Shown piece by piece: positions 42,231-50,908 of a stretch of DNA of 64,000 nt (positions are counted from its first letter, which is position 1; every line of letters starts with the position of its first letter). Source of the DNA: an uncultured Oscillospiraceae bacterium (GTDB taxonomy: Bacteria; Bacillota; Clostridia; Oscillospirales; Oscillospiraceae); NCBI GenBank assembly GCA_910588625.1, contig CAJUQN010000005.1:1-64000 (forward strand), in the 5' to 3' direction. The notes beneath the pieces were generated by a model. That model worked only from the letters and a program-made list of their open reading frames with translations, was not told the origin of the DNA and made no database searches. The translations under genes and the position numbers were made by a program.

Positions 42231-42481
42231 TATCCCCAGTCATGACGCGTATTGTCTAGTCCGGTTTGATAGAATTCCTCAACGATGGCCTCGATTTGCC
42301 CGTAGCAGTCCGAATCATCCAGTGTTTTGTCATCCAGAACTGCTTTGATGTTGGAGATCGTTTCCAGCGCGCGGGTTTCCACTGTGTCCGGAAGCGGGGG
42401 ATAGCCTTGAGCGTCCAGATAAGAGAGGAGCAAGTCGTCCAGAGCCTTTGCGTATATTTGCTTGACCGTTGAATCGTTCAT
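42230..42481 (-). CDS. Small acidic protein of unknown function
   Basis: An 83-residue soluble protein, MNDSTVKQIYAKALDDLLLS at the start and EEFYQTGLDNTRHDWG at the end; rich in Asp, Glu and Leu and probably all helical. No family was recognised. The ATG at 42481 is 6 bases after GAGGTGA, and a good promoter lies upstream. It is transcribed away from the small HTH gene at 42574, so the two could form a divergent regulator-target pair. Confidence 0.75.
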   Translation of the reverse strand: MNDSTVKQIYAKALDDLLLSYLDAQGYPPLPDTVETRALETISNIKAVLDDKTLDDSDCYGQIEAIVEEFYQTGLDNTRHDWG

Positions 42482-42499
42482 AGTAGTCACCTCGGGTTA

Positions 42500-42528
42500 A
42501 TTATACCCGGAATTTCGGGAATATTCAA
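42500..42528 (-). promoter_or_regulatory. Sigma-A promoter of the small acidic protein
   Basis: On the minus strand TTGAAT (42523-42528) and TATAAT (42500-42505) are 17 bases apart. The spacer holds the near-palindrome CCCGGAATTTCGGG (42506-42519). A TATAAT for the divergent HTH gene lies near 42545, so this dyad could serve both genes. Confidence 0.7.
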
Positions 42529-42573
42529 GCATTATCCCGCAAAATATAATAGAAATCACAAGGAGGTGCTCTT

Positions 42574-42786
42574 GTGATTTCTTACGACCCGCTGTGGGAA
42601 ACCATGCGCAGAAAAAATGTCTCCACATATACGCTGATTAAAGAATACAGCTTCAGCCGGGGAACTTTGGATTCCCTGAAACACAACCGGAATATTTCCA
42701 CGGCGACTTTGGACGATATTTGCAGGATTTTGGACTGCCGTGTGGAAGATGTGTTGGTATATGTCCCCCAAAATCCATCAGATTAA
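42574..42786 (+). CDS. Small XRE-type HTH protein
   Basis: A 70-residue protein of the Cro/CI small-regulator group: DPLWETMRRKNVSTYTLIKE, YSFSRGTLDSLKHNRNISTA and TLDDICRILDCRVEDVLVYV. This is one HTH domain with no other part. Start is a GTG at 42574 preceded by AAGGAGGTG. Probably regulates itself and perhaps the divergent gene; the target is not known. Confidence 0.85.
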   Translation: MISYDPLWETMRRKNVSTYTLIKEYSFSRGTLDSLKHNRNISTATLDDICRILDCRVEDVLVYVPQNPSD

Positions 42787-42819
42787 ACGCCTTTCTGCGC
42801 ATGACACAGAAAGGCGTTT
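42785..42819. terminator. Terminator after the small HTH gene
   Basis: AAACGCCTTTCTG and CAGAAAGGCGTTT arms with a 9-base loop; serves both converging genes. Confidence 0.85.
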
Positions 42820-42833
42820 CATATTGATATACT

Positions 42834-43385
42834 TCATTCCATAGCGGGGCCGTCTGATGCCTCCGGCGCGGAAACGCTGGGGGCCTCCCCGCTGTCCCCG
42901 GTGCTCTTGGTGGAGCCCCCGTTCTTGTCCTCGTCGGACAGCACGCTCTTTTCGTCCTTGGGGTCCGGGTTCTCCTTGCGCAGCGCCAGAGCCATCCGGT
43001 AGCCCTCCGGGTCGTTCTTCATCAGGTACTGCAAGTCCTCCGGCGGCACCCGGTTGCCCTTCATGATGGACGCCGCGATTTTCAGGCATTTGTTCATCAC
43101 GTCCATGGACTTGCTCAGCAGGTCCAGCTCGCTCTTGGCGCCCTCCATGGCGCTGAGGCGGCCGGCCATACGGTCCTGACGCCGCTGTTCCCGCTCCTGC
43201 TGCCAGTCCCACATTTTGCGGTTCTGCTCGTCTACATAGGCCAGCGCCTGCCGGGACAAGCTGAACTTGTCGGTGGGCTCCTTGGGCTGGGAGGTCTGGG
43301 CCTTGGCGGAGGCGTCCGACTTTTTCGGCGTCACCTTTTCGAGCTGCGCGTTGCGCCGCATCTCTCTTGTGGCGCGCAGTTCCAT
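42834..43385 (-). CDS. Hypothetical soluble charged protein
   Basis: A 183-residue hydrophilic protein. The first 50 residues are basic and low-complexity (LEKVTPKKSDASAKAQTSQP), followed by DKFSLSRQALAYVDEQNRKM, a predicted long helix (about 55-125) and a Ser/Glu/Asp-rich disordered tail. No signal peptide or membrane helix. I recognise no family; the FSLSRQALA segment resembles motifs in proteins found near flagellar and secretion genes, but this is weak. Ribosome site AAAGGAGCGG. Single gene with terminator. Confidence 0.7.
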   Translation of the reverse strand: MELRATREMRRNAQLEKVTPKKSDASAKAQTSQPKEPTDKFSLSRQALAYVDEQNRKMWDWQQEREQRRQDRMAGRLSAMEGAKSELDLLSKSMDVMNKCLKIAASIMKGNRVPPEDLQYLMKNDPEGYRMALALRKENPDPKDEKSVLSDEDKNGGSTKSTGDSGEAPSVSAPEASDGPAME

Positions 43386-43547
43386 ATTTCACCGCTCCTT
43401 TCCGTGTTGCCGTTCTATGTATCATATCGGAACGATTTCCCAGTTTATTAACCGGAGAGCGGCGCAAAAAAATTTTGTTTCATATTGTCAGGATTGTGTT
43501 CCCCAAATCGTATTGTCAGTGAAGGCGCCTTTGAAGGAGAGAACGAC

Positions 43548-44036
43548 ATGAAGGAAATGGACAGACAGGAGGCAGAACGGCTGGTGAATAGCTATTCTGA
43601 CCTTATCCTTCGGCTGAGCTATACCTATCTCAAGTCCGTCCAGGACGCGGAGGACATCTGTCAGACGGTGTTCCTCAAGCTGCTGTCGGTTGGGAAGACC
43701 TTCCAGAGCCGGGAGCACGAAAAGGCCTGGGTGGTCCGTACGGCCATCAACGCCTGCAAGGACGAGCTGAGCGCATACCGCCGCCGGATGGTGCCCCTGG
43801 AGGACGTCCCCGAGGCAGCCGCCCCGGAGCCGCCCCAATCCGACGTGCTGGAGGCAGTGATGGAGCTGCCCGGCAAATACCGGGAGGCGATTTACCTCTT
43901 TTATTACGAGGGGTATTCGGTGAAAGAGATCGGGGATCTGACGGGCCGGAGCGAGGCGGCGGTGTCCGCCCATCTCAGCCGGGGAAGGAAAAAACTGCGG
44001 GAGCTGTTAGGAGGCAGGGAATATGAACCAAATTGA
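43548..44036 (+). CDS. ECF-type RNA polymerase sigma factor
   Basis: A 162-residue sigma factor. Region 2: YSDLILRLSYTYLKSVQDAE and DICQTVFLKLL (about 12-52); region 4: LPGKYREAIYLFYYEGYSVK then EIGDLTGRSEAAVSAHLSRG (about 105-155). Start at 43548 follows AAGGAGAGAACG. The membrane protein encoded next overlaps by 14 bases and is its probable anti-sigma factor. Two copies of TATTGTCAG, about 26 bases apart, lie upstream (near 43483-43518) and may be part of its promoter. Confidence 0.9.
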   Translation: MKEMDRQEAERLVNSYSDLILRLSYTYLKSVQDAEDICQTVFLKLLSVGKTFQSREHEKAWVVRTAINACKDELSAYRRRMVPLEDVPEAAAPEPPQSDVLEAVMELPGKYREAIYLFYYEGYSVKEIGDLTGRSEAAVSAHLSRGRKKLRELLGGREYEPN

Positions 44037-44931
44037 GCGGGAGTATAAAAACGCGCTGGACGAGGTGCGTTTTTCCGAAGCGGCAAAGGAGCGTATGATG
44101 AACAACCTGATGAATCAGAAGGAGCAGGAGCAGACCCCGGCGAGGCGCAGGGGCTTCCGCCCCCTGCGGACGGGGCTGATTGCGGCCTGCCTGTGCCTGG
44201 TGCTGGTGGGGACGGCCTTCGCCGCCACCGCCGTCTACCGGCTGACGGTGCAGACCGGCGAAGAGGAGGCCTGGGGCAATGAATATGTAAGATATGATGT
44301 CTACGGCGAACCCGCGATCCACCCCCTGGAGGATTTCTCTCAGGAGCTTCAGGACGACTTTGCGGCCTGGAACCACCCCAGCCTCCTGTTCCACCAGAAG
44401 TTCGACAGCTGGGAGAAAGTGACGGACTATCTGGGCGACAAGATCCCCGCCGTCTGGCACAGCATAGACAGCATCGATGCTGACAAGTATCCTCCCGAGT
44501 ACTACGTGGAGGGGTATCATGAGATGTATGGGGACAATAAGCTCCAGTTTGTGACGGTGCGGGACAATGGGGTTATCCTCATCAGCAGGCTGTCGTCCCC
44601 CGAGTCACCATTCCAGCTGTCGTTCCATACAGAAATGCGTATTTATACGCCGGACTACTGCGGCGAGTCCCTCATCGGCGAGGGCTGGTGGAAGGACAGC
44701 GGAGAGTTCCAAGTTCTGGACAGCTACACCATGGCCAACGGCTGTGTGGCGGAGGTTGTCATGGGGACCAGAACCTATGAGGATATGGAAGGCGAGGCAC
44801 AGTATTATATCGGTACCTTTATGAAGGACGGCATTTTGTATCAGGCCGATATGTTTGTCCCCGTCACGTGCACGCTGGACCAGGCGGAGCTGGTGGAACA
44901 GCTCCACCAGATTTTGGACAGCTATCAGTAA
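44023..44931 (+). CDS. Probable anti-sigma factor, single-pass membrane protein
   Basis: A 302-residue protein with a cytoplasmic N-terminus (1-48, basic near the membrane: TPARRRGFRPLR), one helix (about 50-70) and an external domain resembling DUF4367 in its second half (IYTPDYCGESLIGEGWWKDS, MANGCVAEVVMGTRTYEDME). The overlap with the sigma gene and its topology support an anti-sigma role. The external domain may sense an envelope signal. A terminator follows at once. Confidence 0.72.
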   Translation: MNQIEREYKNALDEVRFSEAAKERMMNNLMNQKEQEQTPARRRGFRPLRTGLIAACLCLVLVGTAFAATAVYRLTVQTGEEEAWGNEYVRYDVYGEPAIHPLEDFSQELQDDFAAWNHPSLLFHQKFDSWEKVTDYLGDKIPAVWHSIDSIDADKYPPEYYVEGYHEMYGDNKLQFVTVRDNGVILISRLSSPESPFQLSFHTEMRIYTPDYCGESLIGEGWWKDSGEFQVLDSYTMANGCVAEVVMGTRTYEDMEGEAQYYIGTFMKDGILYQADMFVPVTCTLDQAELVEQLHQILDSYQ

Positions 44932-44943
44932 ACAGGGATACGA

Positions 44944-44976
44944 AAAGGAGCCCTGCGCATTGCGCAGGGCTCCTTT
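44944..44976. terminator. Bidirectional terminator between anti-sigma gene and birA
   Basis: AAAGGAGCCCTGCGCA and TGCGCAGGGCTCCTTT, a near-perfect 33-base palindrome. Confidence 0.9.
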
Positions 44977-45947
44977 CATATCATTTTCACCGTTCCGGAG
45001 GACACAATGTGCCTGTTTCCGTCGTCTCCGTCCACCAGCAGGGCAAAATCATCGTCCACCCCGGCCACGGTCCCGGTCTGAAGCGTCCCCTCTCCGTCAA
45101 AGGATACCCGCCGTCCCAGGGTGATACAGTGGGCGCGGTAGCGCTCCAGGTAGTCCGCCCGTTTGGCTGGGAACTCACGGTTCAGCTTGTCCAGCGCCTC
45201 CAGCAGACAGACGGCCAGGTGGTTTCGCTCCACCGGATAACCCTCGATGGCCAGAGAGGTGGCAATATCCTCCAGGCCCTGGGCCTTAAAAGTGTCAAGG
45301 GTCTGGTTCATGTTGATGCCCATGCCGATGACCACATAATCCGGCTCTCCGCTCTCCGCCAGCAGGGCGAACTCCGTCAGGATGCCGCACAGCTTTTTCC
45401 CGTTGAGATACAGGTCGTTGAGCCACTTGATGTCAATGGGCGCGCCGCTGGCCCGCTCCACGCCCTCCCGCGCCGCCACCGCCACCCAGCCCGTCAGGGT
45501 CAGCAGGTCGGCAACGCCCACGTGAGGTCGAATGAGCACCGACAGATACAGCCCGTCCCCCTTGGGGGACTGGAAGGACCGCCCGTGGGTGCCCCGCCCG
45601 CCGCTCTGCTCCTCCGCCAGCAGGGCGGACCCGGTGGGGGTGGACGCCGCCCGGGCCTTCAGCCGGGTGTTGGTGGAGTCCACCAGCGGCTCCACCTGGA
45701 CCTTTCCGGAAAACAAATTGCCTTTGCTCAACTGTGCAGAGATGTAGGGCGCGGACAGCGCCGGAGGCGGCCCTGCCAGCTTATAGCCCTTCCGGGTGGA
45801 GGACTCGATGGGCCAGCCTGCCGCCCGTAATGCCTCGATCTCCTTCCAGACCGCCGCCCTTGTGACGCCCAGGGCGCGGCTCATCTCCTCGCCGGAGACG
45901 TGCCCCGCCCCCCGGGCCAGCAGGGCGGCCACTTGCTCTCGTTCCAT
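44976..45947 (-). CDS. birA: Biotin-[acetyl-CoA-carboxylase] ligase / repressor
   Basis: A 323-residue bifunctional BirA. The N-terminal winged helix (about 1-65: SGEEMSRALGVTRAAVWKEI) should bind DNA. The ligase domain has the biotin loop GGRGTHGRSFQSPKGDGLYL, KWLNDLYLNGKKLCGIL and a C-terminal SH3-like domain (about 270-323). It makes biotinyl-AMP, biotinylates carboxylase carrier proteins and, with biotin, represses biotin genes. In the loop the usual GRGRxxR reads GRGTHGR, seen in other Firmicutes. It ends at the shared terminator. Confidence 0.92.
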   Translation of the reverse strand: MEREQVAALLARGAGHVSGEEMSRALGVTRAAVWKEIEALRAAGWPIESSTRKGYKLAGPPPALSAPYISAQLSKGNLFSGKVQVEPLVDSTNTRLKARAASTPTGSALLAEEQSGGRGTHGRSFQSPKGDGLYLSVLIRPHVGVADLLTLTGWVAVAAREGVERASGAPIDIKWLNDLYLNGKKLCGILTEFALLAESGEPDYVVIGMGINMNQTLDTFKAQGLEDIATSLAIEGYPVERNHLAVCLLEALDKLNREFPAKRADYLERYRAHCITLGRRVSFDGEGTLQTGTVAGVDDDFALLVDGDDGNRHIVSSGTVKMI

Positions 45948-45956
45948 ATGCCGCTC

Positions 45957-47237
45957 CTATTCCTGGGCCAGGCTGTCCGTCAGCTGGAAGGAGACATCAA
46001 TGATCTCGCCGCCGCGCAGGACGGTGCAGTACAGGGTCCCATCCGCGCCGGTGCGGTAGAGCACCCGCCGCAGCTCCACCAGGGAGGCAACCGGAGTGCC
46101 GTTGGCGGTGAGAATGAGGTCGTTTTTCTGAAGCCCCGCCTCTTGAGGGGCATCCCCGGTAACCTCGGCCACCCGGATGCCACGCCGCCCGTCCACCTCG
46201 GCGGCGGCGCATTGGATGCCGATGGCGGGCCGCCAGGTCCTGCCGGTGGCCAAAATATGGTTTACAAAGGGGATGGCATCGGAGATAGGAATGGCCAGAC
46301 CCATGCCCTCCAACACCACGGCGTCCTCAATGGAGTCGCCGTTCTCCCGCTCCACGCCGGTGATTTTGGCGCAGGTGATGCCCACCACCTGCCCGGACTC
46401 GTTGATGAGAGCCCCTCCGGAATTGCCAGGATTCAGCACCGCGTCGGTCTGAATGAGGCCCAGGGCGCTTCCGTAGGTATCCTCGTCCCGGCCCAGGGCG
46501 GACACCACCCCCGCCGACATAGAGCCCAGCAGGTTGCCCATAGGGTTGCCCACGGCGTAGACCCAGTCGCCTACGGCCAGCTGGTCGGAATCCCCCAGCC
46601 GGGCGGGGGTGAGCGTCACATCGTCGGGGTCGAATTTCAGAACGGCCAAGTCAAACTCCTCGTCGAAGCCGATGACCTTGGCCTCAAAATAGCGGTAAGA
46701 GTCATTCAGCAGACTGACCCGGATCGCGACGGTCTCGTCGATGATGTGATAGTTGGTGATGACGTAGCCGGCGCCGGTGACCACCAGGCCGGTGCCTACA
46801 CTGACGCCCTCGAAGCGGTTTGCGTGGACGGCCTCCACATACACCAGAGAGGGCAGAATGCTTTGGTACGCCTCCCGGCCGGACAAGGTGGAGCCCGCTG
46901 ACTGGGTGGACAGCCGCACAGAGGGGTCCGGGTCGTCCCAGGGCAGGTCGTCTGGGGACCAGTCCGAGCCGCTGACAGTCCGGCTGACGCGTGGCCGGGG
47001 GTCGTCGGGGAGCGTGGGGGGCTCCATTTGGGCCAGCATCTCGGCGATGCCGTTTACCGCCCAGAAGCAGACGCTGCCCAGCAGAGCGATGCACAGCACA
47101 ATGCACACCAAGGGGACCAGCCAGCGCCGGGCGGAGCGCTTCTTCTCCGTCTGGACCGGGGCGGTGGCGCCGGCGGGAACAGGGGGCGGCTGAACGCCGG
47201 GGCCTTTGGGCCAGCGGTGGTTAAGATAGTTGTCCAT
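45957..47237 (-). CDS. HtrA/DegP-family membrane serine protease
   Basis: A 426-residue protein: Pro-rich cytoplasmic N-terminus (1-35), membrane helix (about 39-60), then a trypsin-like domain with His164 (TNYHIID), Asp196 (EFDLAVL) and Ser273 (GNSGGAL), and one PDZ domain (about 325-415). It degrades or refolds damaged exported proteins. In Bacillus htrA closes the WalRK locus, but here it lies 9 kb from it on the other strand, 9 bases ahead of birA. Confidence 0.92.
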   Translation of the reverse strand: MDNYLNHRWPKGPGVQPPPVPAGATAPVQTEKKRSARRWLVPLVCIVLCIALLGSVCFWAVNGIAEMLAQMEPPTLPDDPRPRVSRTVSGSDWSPDDLPWDDPDPSVRLSTQSAGSTLSGREAYQSILPSLVYVEAVHANRFEGVSVGTGLVVTGAGYVITNYHIIDETVAIRVSLLNDSYRYFEAKVIGFDEEFDLAVLKFDPDDVTLTPARLGDSDQLAVGDWVYAVGNPMGNLLGSMSAGVVSALGRDEDTYGSALGLIQTDAVLNPGNSGGALINESGQVVGITCAKITGVERENGDSIEDAVVLEGMGLAIPISDAIPFVNHILATGRTWRPAIGIQCAAAEVDGRRGIRVAEVTGDAPQEAGLQKNDLILTANGTPVASLVELRRVLYRTGADGTLYCTVLRGGEIIDVSFQLTDSLAQE

Positions 47238-47270
47238 GGGGGAAAACCTCCTTATGGTGGGACTGGAAGG

Positions 47271-47293
47271 GCTTCCCCCTGCAGGGGGAAGGC
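47271..47293. repeat. Short CTTCCCC palindrome between htrA and a kinase gene
   Basis: GCTTCCCCC and GGGGGAAGGC arms around TGCA. It lies about 30 bases upstream of htrA on its template side. It belongs with the palindromes at 9441, 18821, 49437 and 50753. Confidence 0.55.
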
Positions 47294-47302
47294 ATTTCAG
47301 GA

Positions 47303-48723
47303 TCAGGCGCGGGTCAGAGTGAACACGAATTTTGTGACGCCGTCCGCACTGGTGCAGGTGATCGTTTCCTTGTGGCTGTTGAGGATGGTCTTGACGATAT
47401 ACAGGCCCAGACCCACCCCGTCCCGGTCGGCGCTGCGGGAGTGGTCGGTTTTGTGGAACCGGTCAAACACCAGCTGTTGCTCCTCTGGAGGGATGGTCTC
47501 CCCCTGGTTGCTGATGGTGATGGTGGCCTTGGGCCCCTTGACGGTAACCTCCAGCCCCAGAACGCCCCCCTCCTGGGAGAACTTGATGGCGTTGTCCAGC
47601 AGATTATAGCACACCTGGGTGATGGCGTCCTGGTCCCCCCATACAGGAATGGGTTCATCGTCGGGGAGCTTGGCGTCCACCTCCAAATGCTTGGCATTCA
47701 CCTTTCGCTCCAGGCTGACCAGGGCTCGTACCAATGTTTCGCAGATGTCAAACTGCTGCTGGGCCGCGCGCTCGTCCGATTGCAGGCGGGACAGGTCCAG
47801 CATGGACCGCACCAGCCGGGATAGGCGGCGGGTTTCGGAGGAGATAATCTGCAAGTAGTGCCGCTCCTGGTCTGGGGGGATGGTGCCGTCCAGAATGCCG
47901 TCGGCAAAGCCCGCGATGGTGGTCATGGGGGTTTTCAGCTCGTGGGACACGTTGGCGATGAACTCGCTGCGCCGCTGTTCGCTCTTGGACAGGGACTCGG
48001 CCATGGCGTTGAAGGCGTCGGCCAGTTCGCCCACCTCGTCCCGGCGGGTTCCTACGTCCACCCGGACGTCCAGCTGGCCCAGGCCGAACTGCCGGGCGGC
48101 GGCGGCCACCTCCTTAATGGGCTGGGACTGGCGCATACTGGTCACGGAGCTGATGATGGCGGCGATGAGCACCACGGCCAAGGTGGTGACGAGCAAAATG
48201 CCGAACAGGTCCCGCCACACTCCGCTGATGTTGGAGGCAGAGGAGGACACCAGAACCAGCCCTTGAAGATATCCTTTTACGTTGGTGATGGGCAGGCCCA
48301 CCAGGTATTGGGACTCGTCATACAGCCCGTCCAGAGTGGTCATGCCCATGAAGGAGCCGTTGACGATTTCCTCCACCGTCTGCTGGGGCAGGGGAGCGTA
48401 CTGGAGGTCAGGCAGAGCGTCGCCGCTGTTGGTGGCATAGACCACCACGCCCTCCGGCGTGGTGATGACGATGCGGGAGTCGGACACCAGGGCCACGGAG
48501 TTCAGGTAGCTCTGGAAAGCGGCGGTTTGCCACACCAGCTCACCCCCGGTCTTGACGGAGTCGGAGGTGAACTGGGCGATGTATTTCGCATTGCGCTCCA
48601 GGGTATCCTTTTTGTCCCGGATGGTGTACTGATAGCTCAGTGTGGCGAAGGAGGCCCCCAGCATGAGGAAGGACAGCAGCACCATGCCCACCATGGTGGC
48701 AAACTGCCGCCCGTACATGGTTT

Positions 48724-48727
<4 letters not shown>
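47303..48727 (-). CDS. Sensor histidine kinase
   Basis: 474 residues: membrane helix (about 9-30), external sensor (about 35-172), helix (174-195), HAMP (about 196-248), HisKA with phospho-His262 in FIANVSHELKTPMTTIAG, HATPase_c with VCYNLLDNAIKFS and DRDGVGLGLYIVK. Start is probably the TTG at 48727, whose first bases overlap the regulator stop (TTGA) and which is 8 bases after GAGGTG; the ATG at 48718 is the alternative. Partner of the preceding regulator; the htrA gene just downstream is a plausible target. Confidence 0.88.
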
Positions 48728-49410
<683 letters not shown>

Positions 49411-49436
49411 TATAGCACACCCTTTCTGTAGTTGAT

Positions 49437-49463
49437 AAGGCTTTCCCCACAGGGGGAAGGCCT
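49437..49463. repeat. Short CTTTCCCC palindrome upstream of the regulator gene
   Basis: AAGGCTTTCCCC and GGGGGAAGGCCT arms; sits about 27 bases upstream of the response regulator start, so it lies in its leader or promoter. Related to the other CTTCCCC palindromes. Confidence 0.5.
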
Positions 49464-49567
49464 GGAGCTTGGCGGGCAGACTGTTCTTTTGCCATTATAA
49501 GTCGAACGTCAGAGAAATTCTATAGAAAATTGTAAAATCTTAATTTTTTTTGAAAAAGGAGGGCGCG

Positions 49568-50728
49568 TCACAGCACATGGGACCGGTCCACCCCGATGGC
49601 GGGGGTGCAGCCCGGTTCATTTTTCAGCAGCTTTTCTGCCAGTGTCTCTCGAACCTGCTGGTCGGAGAGGGCTACATCATAGGGGACCACCACATCAAAG
49701 GCCACCTGCCCCTCCCCGCCGCATCGGAAGTCGTGGACCGTGGCGGCGGGGTCAATTTCGTGAGCCAGCGTTTCCGCCAGAATGTGGAGGCGGTCCGAGC
49801 GGGGGTCGCCTTGCTCCACCGGGTCCAAGTGGATGACTGCCTCCAGGCCGAAGCGTTCTTTCAGCTCACGCTCCGCCTTGTCGATGACATCGTGGAGCTC
49901 CACCAGAGAGCCGCCGGCAGGCACCTCGGCGTGGACAGACATCATCCGCCGCCCAGGGCCGTAGTCGTGGATGACCAGGTCGTGGACTCCTAAAATCTGC
50001 GTGTGGCCGAGGATAAGTCCCTCGATGTCTGCCACCATGGCGGGATCGGGGGGTGTGCCCAGTAGGGGGTCCAATGTATCTTTTGCCGCGCCCCAGCCGG
50101 AGCGGAGGATGAACGCCGCCACCAGCACACCCAGCCAGCCGTCCAGCTGGACGTGGAGAAAGTGGGACAGGAGCAGACCCAGCAGGACCACCGACGTGGC
50201 CAGCACATCTGAGCGGGCGTCAGTGGCGGCGGCGCCCAGGGCGGCGGAATCGGCCCGTCTGCCCAGGGCGGCGTTGAACCAGCCCATCCACAGCTTGACC
50301 AGGATGGAAACCGCCAACAGGCAGACAGCCAAGGGAGTGAGGACGGTTTTTTCTGGATGGAGTATCTTCTCGATGGAGCTCTGCCCCAGCTCGATGCCCA
50401 CCAGCAGGATCAAGATGGATACGCCAAGCCCTGCCAGGTATTCGATACGCCCGTGACCGAAAGGGTGCTCCTCATCCGCCCGCTGGGAGGCCAGCTTGAA
50501 GCCTGCCAGGGTTACTGCGGACCCGGCGGCGTCGGACAGGTTGTTGAAGGCGTCGGCGGTGACGGAGATGGCCCCGGTGAGGATGCCGGCGCACAGCTTC
50601 CCGGCAAATAGCAGCAGATTCAGGGCCAGCCCCACCCCTCCAGCCAGCAGGCCGTAGCGCTCCCGGACGGCAGGGTCGTGGGTGTCGGTGTAGTTTGGGA
50701 TGAAGCGTTTCAGGATCGTATCCAGCAT
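49568..50728 (-). CDS. Cation diffusion facilitator family efflux protein
   Basis: A 386-residue membrane protein with about six helices. Metal-site segments are SVTADAFNNLSDAAGS in helix 2, HPFGHGRIEYLAG in the following loop and AATDARSDVLATSVV in helix 5. A cytoplasmic C-terminal domain (about 210-290, HDLVIHDYGPGRRMMSVHAE) has the CDF fold. These carriers expel Zn, Mn, Fe or Co in exchange for protons. The C-terminus is longer than usual (about 90 extra residues). Metal specificity cannot be assigned. Confidence 0.9.
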   Translation of the reverse strand: MLDTILKRFIPNYTDTHDPAVRERYGLLAGGVGLALNLLLFAGKLCAGILTGAISVTADAFNNLSDAAGSAVTLAGFKLASQRADEEHPFGHGRIEYLAGLGVSILILLVGIELGQSSIEKILHPEKTVLTPLAVCLLAVSILVKLWMGWFNAALGRRADSAALGAAATDARSDVLATSVVLLGLLLSHFLHVQLDGWLGVLVAAFILRSGWGAAKDTLDPLLGTPPDPAMVADIEGLILGHTQILGVHDLVIHDYGPGRRMMSVHAEVPAGGSLVELHDVIDKAERELKERFGLEAVIHLDPVEQGDPRSDRLHILAETLAHEIDPAATVHDFRCGGEGQVAFDVVVPYDVALSDQQVRETLAEKLLKNEPGCTPAIGVDRSHVL

Positions 50729-50752
50729 GGCAGGACCACCTCTCTGGGATCT

Positions 50753-50826
50753 AGGCCTTCCCTTGCAAGGGAAGGCTTGGCGCTATAGCCAAAGCGTTTC
50801 AAAAGAAATAAATACTTCTTTTGCGG
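50753..50826. repeat. CTTCCC palindrome joined to a 46-nt repeat (copy D2)
   Basis: AGGCCTTCCC/GGGAAGGCTT (50753-50778) runs into CGCTATAGCCAAAGCGTTTC and AAAAGAAATAAATACTTCTT. The second part nearly matches 57212-57266, and inside it CAAAAGAA pairs with TTCTTTTG. It lies in the 180-base gap between the CDF gene and its downstream neighbour on the minus strand. Confidence 0.65.
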
Positions 50827-50877
50827 CCTTGCCTTTGACTATGTAACCATAGTATGCCCACAAAAGCACAGATAGCA

Positions 50878-50905
50878 ATCTGCCTGGGCAAATGCCCAGG
50901 CAGAT
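50878..50905 (-). terminator. Hairpin after the peptidase U32 gene
   Basis: ATCTGCCTGGGCA and TGCCCAGGCAGAT arms with a 2-base loop, 4 bases after the stop codon. The T run is poor, so termination is likely but not certain. Confidence 0.6.
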
Positions 50906-50908
50906 GTT

